This document shows positions 58,756 to 64,000 of a DNA stretch of 64,000 nucleotides, in pieces. The position numbers were made by a program, and so were the translations under genes. Location: contig MU277688.1 in NCBI GenBank assembly GCA_022385805.1, forward strand, positions 195,192 through 259,191, in the 5' to 3' direction. Each line of letters opens with the position of its first letter. Positions within the stretch are counted from its first letter, which is position 1. A model generated the notes under the pieces. It saw nothing but the letters and a program-made list of their open reading frames with translations, did no database searches and was not told where the DNA came from. The DNA is from Pilatotrama ljubarskyi. Its lineage: Eukaryota > Basidiomycota > Agaricomycetes > Polyporales > Polyporaceae.

Positions 58756-61131
58756 ATGACTGGCAAAACTCTCCTCGATTTGCCGCGAGAACTGCTAGTT
58801 GAGATACTGAAGGCGCTGGACTACCGAGAGATCACTCGCTGTAGACGAGTAAGTCTCGTCTTACCGTCGCGGAGGGACTCTGCATGGTCCGGGTTCAACA
58901 TTCGGCGAGACGGAGTGTTGAGAGCTGGCTAGCGAACTCCAGATCTTTTAGGCTGTTCCAGCAGGTGCAGAACGATAGACCGCGGCCAAGCGATTCGCGC
59001 TCACACCGTGTTAGACTACGCGAGTCCAAGGTGGCCACTGACAATGCTGATGTTGCCTCCACCACTTCGTTCCCTCAGAGGATGTGGCCTCCAAACGGAG
59101 CACTTTGCACACAGTCTTAGGTCGTGGCGCGGTCTGAGCATCTTTGGCCGTGGTCTTTCGTTCTGTGCTCTGTTATCATGCAATGTCAACCACCCCGGCC
59201 TGGCAATACTTGGACGAGAGTGTTCGTCGGAGAGCATTCGGCCGGCTAACAGCAGGATCCCTTAGGTCTGCACGCTCTTAAACTCGCTCATCGATGCCAA
59301 CGCCGCCCTTCTCTACCTCGTGGAACTCGGCGTCGAGGGACTCATGAATGGCCTTCCAGGTGGCCTCTGCACCTCGGAACGCCTCGCCCAGCTGTTCGAG
59401 CGGCGCAACAGGTGGCTCACCCTCGACTGGTCGCACGTGCTCCCGCTCATCCCGCAGGAGGTCATACCGCAATCACCGCTCCCGTACGAGCTCCAGGGGG
59501 GGACTTTCCTCAACGTCCGCAACCGCGCGGGCCAGGTGGTGATCAACAGGACAGTACTGCCGACCCGCACAGACCCGCGCACGGAGTATACGAACCATCT
59601 CCTAGATATGCATGCGCTGGATATCACTACGGATCTGACGCAAGATTTGCTAGTTATGCTGGACGTCTTGGGAAGGTGCGTCCCAGCAAGCGTGCAAAGT
59701 CTAGGAGGTCTTGACTTCGTTGGGTACGGCATCATCTAGGGTTCAGGTGTGGTCCTTATCGACGTACACTGCACATCCGAAGGCCACGGAGCCCGTCCTG
59801 CGACCGGAAGGCTCGTCGGTGCTCATCATTACCGCGGCGCTCTACATCGCGCATGACCTCGTAGCGCTCGTCGAGTGGTCCGACTCCGTGCACGTCACCA
59901 TCTGGAACTGGCAGACAGGGCGTACGATCCTCGTGCGTGCATATTTCTCCTTCCCCGCCCCGTCTGCCGCTTCACGGACTCTTCTTCATCTTCTTACACG
60001 CGAATCGTAGCTGGGAAGCGGAAGCTCCCTTCCATACCTCGCGACCGGGCTGGCCTGGCTCTCGCCCCGCGCCTTCGTCCTCGCGGACGCCTCCCGGGGC
60101 GAGCTCGCCATCTTTTCTCTGCACGGCATCGACTGCGTGTCCTGCCCCGGCCCGCGCTCCTTCCACAACCTCCCGCCCTGCGCGCGCCTACAGCTCCCGC
60201 GCATCGACCGCGGCTGGCACGCCTCGCACTTCCAGCTCGACACCACGCCGCTGCTCGCGGAACTTCCGCGCGACCGCGCGTTCGTCCCCGCGCCCGACGC
60301 GCACGTCGTGGTATTCACGCTACAGTATGTGACGCACAACCATCGTCGGATGTCGAGCCGGTACATGGGCTTCGTGCACAGTCGCTACTTGATGGAGTGG
60401 TTGGACGCGCGGGCGGAGGGCGAGCCGCCGAAGATCGTCCCCTGGGCGCAGTGGGGTCCGAAGAATACGAGAGTCATGACGCGCACCCTTACCGGTGCCG
60501 CATTTGCACGGTGCGCCACATCTCTGCTGCGTTGCAGGAGCCAGTCTACGTGCTCACGCGCCTTCCGTTCGACAGATACGTCTACGGTCAGAAGGTCGTG
60601 TACAGCCGACACCGTCCCCGACCATGGCGCCAGCTCATATCGGTATACGACTTCAATGTGCACCCGCGCCGCATCGCCGCCATCCGCGCCGCCTCTGTCT
60701 CTGCCTCCTCCTCAGGATCTGCTCCCTCAGGAGGCGTAACGCTCGTGGATGACGAGAACGAGCTCGATGACTACACGGGCGCGGAGGCGGGCAAGCAAGC
60801 GTACATGGAGCTTGTCGACTGGCCGACGGTGATCCGGCGCGACTCGCAGTCGGCGCTGCAGTGCCACCCGTTTGTGGAGGACGTCGAGAGCGCGCTGCCG
60901 TACATCGAGACGTGCCGGTTTGTGGATCGCGGTGGTACTGGTGCAGCTGGCGAGGAGGTGCCGCAGCTGCAAAGCGCGCAGTTCATGATGGACGAGGATA
61001 GGCTGATTGAGCTGAGGGTGCGCGTTCTTTCTCCTCGGATGTTTTGTGTGAGGCTGACTGTGTCCTTTGGTTGTCAGATGTATGGTGAGGGCGGCCCCGG
61101 GACGGATAGCGTCCGTGTTTACACTTTGTGA
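58756..61131 (+). CDS. F-box protein, copy 2 of a divergent pair (one unresolved frame change)
   Basis: Start ATG 58756 (MTGKTLLDLPRELLVEILKA LDYREITRCRR). A long intron (~415 nt) follows, then VCTLLNSLIDANAALLYLVE, RRNRWLTLDWSHVLPLIPQE, LDITTDLTQDLLVMLDVLGR, LVALVEWSDSVHVTIWNWQT, GLAWLSPRAFVLADASRGEL, MGFVHSRYLMEWLD and WAQWGPKNTRVMTR, matching copy 1 point by point. Between about 60465 and 60555 the frame shifts to one giving RLPFDRYVYGQKVVYSRHRP and NVHPRRIAAIRAAS. Copy 1 has an intron at this place, but no clean donor is visible here, so either a non-obvious intron or a frameshift is present. The C-terminus (FMMDEDRLIELR / MYGEGGPGTDSVRVYTL) is intact, stop 61129-61131. Confidence 0.72.
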
Positions 61132-61841
61132 GCGGGTTTCGATTCCGTATGATTTAAGGGGGGTTGTATCGGTGCATTATGTTTATACCACAGGCCTTAC
61201 CGTCGGACTACTTGTTTTCTGACTCTTGGCCATAAAACCTTCAGACTATCATTTTTGAGATCTTCGGGCCAGATTTGGTTGCCTCCGCGATACGGGACCC
61301 AATCGACGCTCGATCGAAGACCGTATTGCAAGCCGGCGGTACATAAGGAGCTCGGGTCCGTCGCGTTGAACGTCCTCGGTCGAGCGCTCGTGTCATTCAT
61401 CATAGCGCATCGCGAGCTATCCTGCGTCGCTAGAGTTCCGAAGCTCGATGCGTTCTTTCAGCTCACCTCCGAAGAGTCTTCGGGTAAGCGGCAAGTCCTG
61501 AAAGTCTCGCACACGGGCCACCCTACGAGTCATGGTGCCCCCGTGACGGCTGGCTTGGAGAGCTTGTGTGAGCGATAAGGGCTTGGCGCTGCGGGCGCCT
61601 GCGCGCATCAGGACATCGTCGTGCCCTGGACGCTTCGAATGGAAGCCGGCAATCATCCTCTCCCGCTTGACTTCCTCATCTGGCACTGGGCGTAGCTCGG
61701 GACGGCCACCTGTTATCTTTCACTCCGTATATATAGGTTTATGCATCGCAGCATGCGCGATAGCGGCTGGAGCCTTCCCCCACCCCAAGGACCGCCTCAG
61801 AACGCCGCTGCTGCTGTTCGCCGAACAGGACGCGGACAGTC
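61132..61841. other. Intergenic, promoter of the permease
   Basis: A 107-codon frame (61255-61578 plus) has no recognisable content. A TATA-like ccgtatatatagg lies at about 61725-61737, ~110 bp before the permease ATG. Confidence 0.5.
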
Positions 61842-64000
61842 ATGACGGACGAATCGATCATCGAGAAGGGCGGGCGCGTGCATGCGAGGACGGCGGATAT
61901 CGTAGATGACGAGGCGGAGCTCGCGCGCATGGGATACAAGCAGGAGCTGAAGTGAGTAGTGCTTGCGTGCTTGTCCCGGGCTACGGCGAACTGATGTCCA
62001 TTGTTGTCGGTAGACGAGATCTGACGCTGCTTCAGGCGAGTATGACCGGGTGTTGGTTGTGTACGCGGCACATATGGCCAAAGTACTGACGTGCTTTTCG
62101 CTGTAGAACTTTGGTGTATCGTTCTCGATCATCAGCGTGATTACCGGCATTCCCTCGCTCTTCCTCTATGGCTTGGTGCGTGCGTGAGTTTGAACGTAAG
62201 CGTGAGTAGCAGCATGCTTAACACGGTTATTGCAGAACACGGGTGGCCCTGCCGTCATGGTCTGGGGCTTCGTCGTAGTCGGTCAGTCATTTACAATGAT
62301 ATGTTTAATCATACGCGTTTCGTTGACAAATATGCGAATGCACATCTAGCCTTTTTTACGATGCTTGTCGGTCTGTCTATGGGTGGTGAGTTTCACTGCA
62401 ATCCCGAATGACTCGCCCAAATTCAACGAGGGTGCTTGTAGAGGTCTGCAGTGCCCACCCGACAAGTGGCGGCCCGTACTTCTGGGCAGCGATGCTCTCG
62501 GAACCAAAGAACGCTGCCTTTGCTTCGTGGGTGACTGGCTGGTTTAACCTACTCGGCCAAGTCGCCGTCACCGCCGGCATCAGGTACGTCCCCCTCCCAC
62601 CCGCAGAATACCGAGAGACTCACCGCGAACCCCACAGCTATGGCTGTGCAAACTTCATCTCGACTGTCGCCACCTTCAACACGGACTTCGTCCCCTCTCC
62701 GCACACGACAATCGGCATCTACGCCGCAGTGCTCGTCGCGCAGGGGCTCATCAACACCTTCGGCGTTCACCTGCTCAAGTACATCAACAACATCTCCATC
62801 TGGTGGCACGCCGTCGGCACAACTGCGGTCGTCATCGCCGTGCTCGCCGCTGCCCCGAGCCACCAGTCCGCCAAGTTCGTGTTCCGGACGTTCATCGACA
62901 ACACGGGCGTGGACGGCGTGGGCTGGAGCGAGCGCGCGAGCCCCGCGTATGTCGTGGTTATTGGGATCCTTATGGCGCAGTACACCTTGACCGGTAAGCG
63001 TCCTCGCTATCTCCTTCATACAAGTTCCGGCCGGCTCACGGAGCTCAGGGTTCGACGGTAGCGCACATGTGAGTGATAGTGGCGTGTTCATCCTGCGCGC
63101 AATGTAAGTCTAACGCGCGTCGGGCGCACAGATGACCGAGGAGACGCACAACGCAGCCATGGCCGGGTCCGTCGGCATAATCATGGCGATCGGGTGCTCG
63201 GCCGTGCTTGGCTGGTTCCTTATCCTCGGGCTGCTGTTCTCCATCCAGGACCTTGACAAGACCGTCACAGCGCCTGCTGGCGGCCAGCCTGTCGCGCAGA
63301 TCTTTTTGGACACCGTCGGCGAGAAGGGCGCGATCGTCCTCATGGCACGTGATACTCTGCTGCCGCTCTTGGGAGTGATACATGATGACCCGTTCCTGCG
63401 TCCATGCAGGTTATCGTGATCGGTGCGATGTTCTTCTGCGGGACGTTCTCGCTCACGTCGAATAGCCGTATGATGTACGCGTTTGCGCGCGACGGCGGCA
63501 TCCCCGGGCATAAGTTCTTCCACAAAGTCTCGAAGAACAGCAAGTCTCCGATACGCACCGGTATGTCGCTCGCGTCGTCCCTGTTCTCCGTGCTGTCGCA
63601 TGACACTCACTTCTTCGACAGTGTGGCTCGCGTGCACGCTCAGCTTCATCCTGGCGCTTCCCAGTCTAGGCAGCTCCGTCGCGTTCTCGGCGGTGACGAG
63701 TATCGCCACCATTGGCCTATACATCTCCTACGGTACGTCCCCTCCCCTGCTTCCACTCCCGCATCCATACTCAGACGAGATGCCCTAGCCATCCCGATCG
63801 GCCTGCGCGTCGTCTACCGCAAGCGCTTCGTGCGCGGGCCGTTCCACCTCGGGCCGCTCTCGTACCCGATCGCGACGACGGCGTGCGTCTGGATCGCGTT
63901 CATCTCCATCGCGTTCATCCTCCCGCAGGCGAACCCCGTCGACACGCAGACGCTCAACTACACGATCGTCGCCGTCGGGATCGTGCTCGCGTACTGCATG
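61842..64000 (+). CDS. Amino-acid/GABA/choline permease, APC superfamily, 3'-truncated by the window
   Basis: Twelve-helix plasma- or vacuolar-membrane transporter of the fungal APC group that includes UGA4 and HNM1. Start ATG 61842 (MTDESIIEKGGRVHARTADI), then ELARMGYKQELK / RDLTLLQ / NFGVSFSIISVITGIPSLFL, NTGGPAVMVWGFVVV, FTMLVGLSMG / EVCSAHPTSGGPYFWAAML, FNLLGQVAVTAGI, NTFGVHLLKYINNISIWWHA, FDGSAHMTEETHNAAMAGSV (family signature), FCGTFSLTSNSRMMYAFARD GGIPGHKFFHKVSKNSKSP and PIGLRVVYRKRFVRGPFHLG. The frame is still open at 64000, so roughly the last 50-80 residues are missing. At least ten GT-AG introns. Substrate within the family cannot be told from sequence alone. Confidence 0.85.

Overview
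This window is nuclear DNA from a filamentous basidiomycete, most likely an Agaricomycete (mushroom or polypore type). The evidence is a GC-rich genome, very intron-dense genes with introns of about 50 to 120 nt (GT-AG, one GC-AG), and several families typical of that group: DUF6533 membrane proteins, F-box proteins, UstYa/DUF3328 proteins, a But2-domain protein and the secreted 'TNAQRLAAGLPP' family. There is no operon logic. Genes lie on both strands with 0.2 to 3.7 kb between them, so gene limits below run from start to stop codon and exon joins were worked out by hand. The window has one assembly gap of 790 N (12337-13126).

Layout. 0-12 kb: the signal peptidase subunit SPC1 (minus, cut by the window start), a long gene-free stretch, a large Zn2Cys6 transcription factor (4025-8951) and an Atg22-like transporter (9639-11855). 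12-13 kb: the 3' remnant of an F-box/LRR-like gene runs directly into the end of a transposable element and then the gap. 13.9-20 kb: SUMO, a beta-trefoil lectin-like protein, and a Rieske / DUF455 (ferritin-like di-iron) fusion enzyme. 20-27 kb: two UstYa-like genes on either side of a But2-domain membrane protein, a 0.73-kb inverted-repeat element, and two weakly supported small secreted ORFs. 27-31 kb: a TMEM97/EXPERA protein, an 811-bp foldback element carrying Pol III promoters in both arms, and a ZNF511-like zinc-finger gene. 31-39 kb: a MITE, a 774-aa single-pass membrane protein, a disordered protein of unknown role and a long charged-helix protein with a C-terminal WHPD motif. 40-49 kb: a tiny hydrophobic protein, an intron-containing tRNA-Thr(AGT), a secreted protein and an LSH/DDM1-type SNF2 remodeller. 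50-54 kb: a tandem pair of DUF6533 genes. 54-64 kb: a senescence-domain protein with a duplicated N-terminal module, a divergent pair of F-box paralogues, and an amino-acid permease cut by the window end.

Housekeeping genes (SPC1, SUMO, LSH, tRNA-Thr, Atg22) are mixed with fast-evolving accessory families. The strongest candidates for something undescribed are the 28.3-29.1 kb foldback element, which has two outward Pol III units and a triple-hairpin core and appears to have a second copy in the gap, and the Rieske-DUF455 fusion. The UstYa/But2/UstYa group is a plausible small peptide-modification neighbourhood, but I found no precursor-peptide gene.
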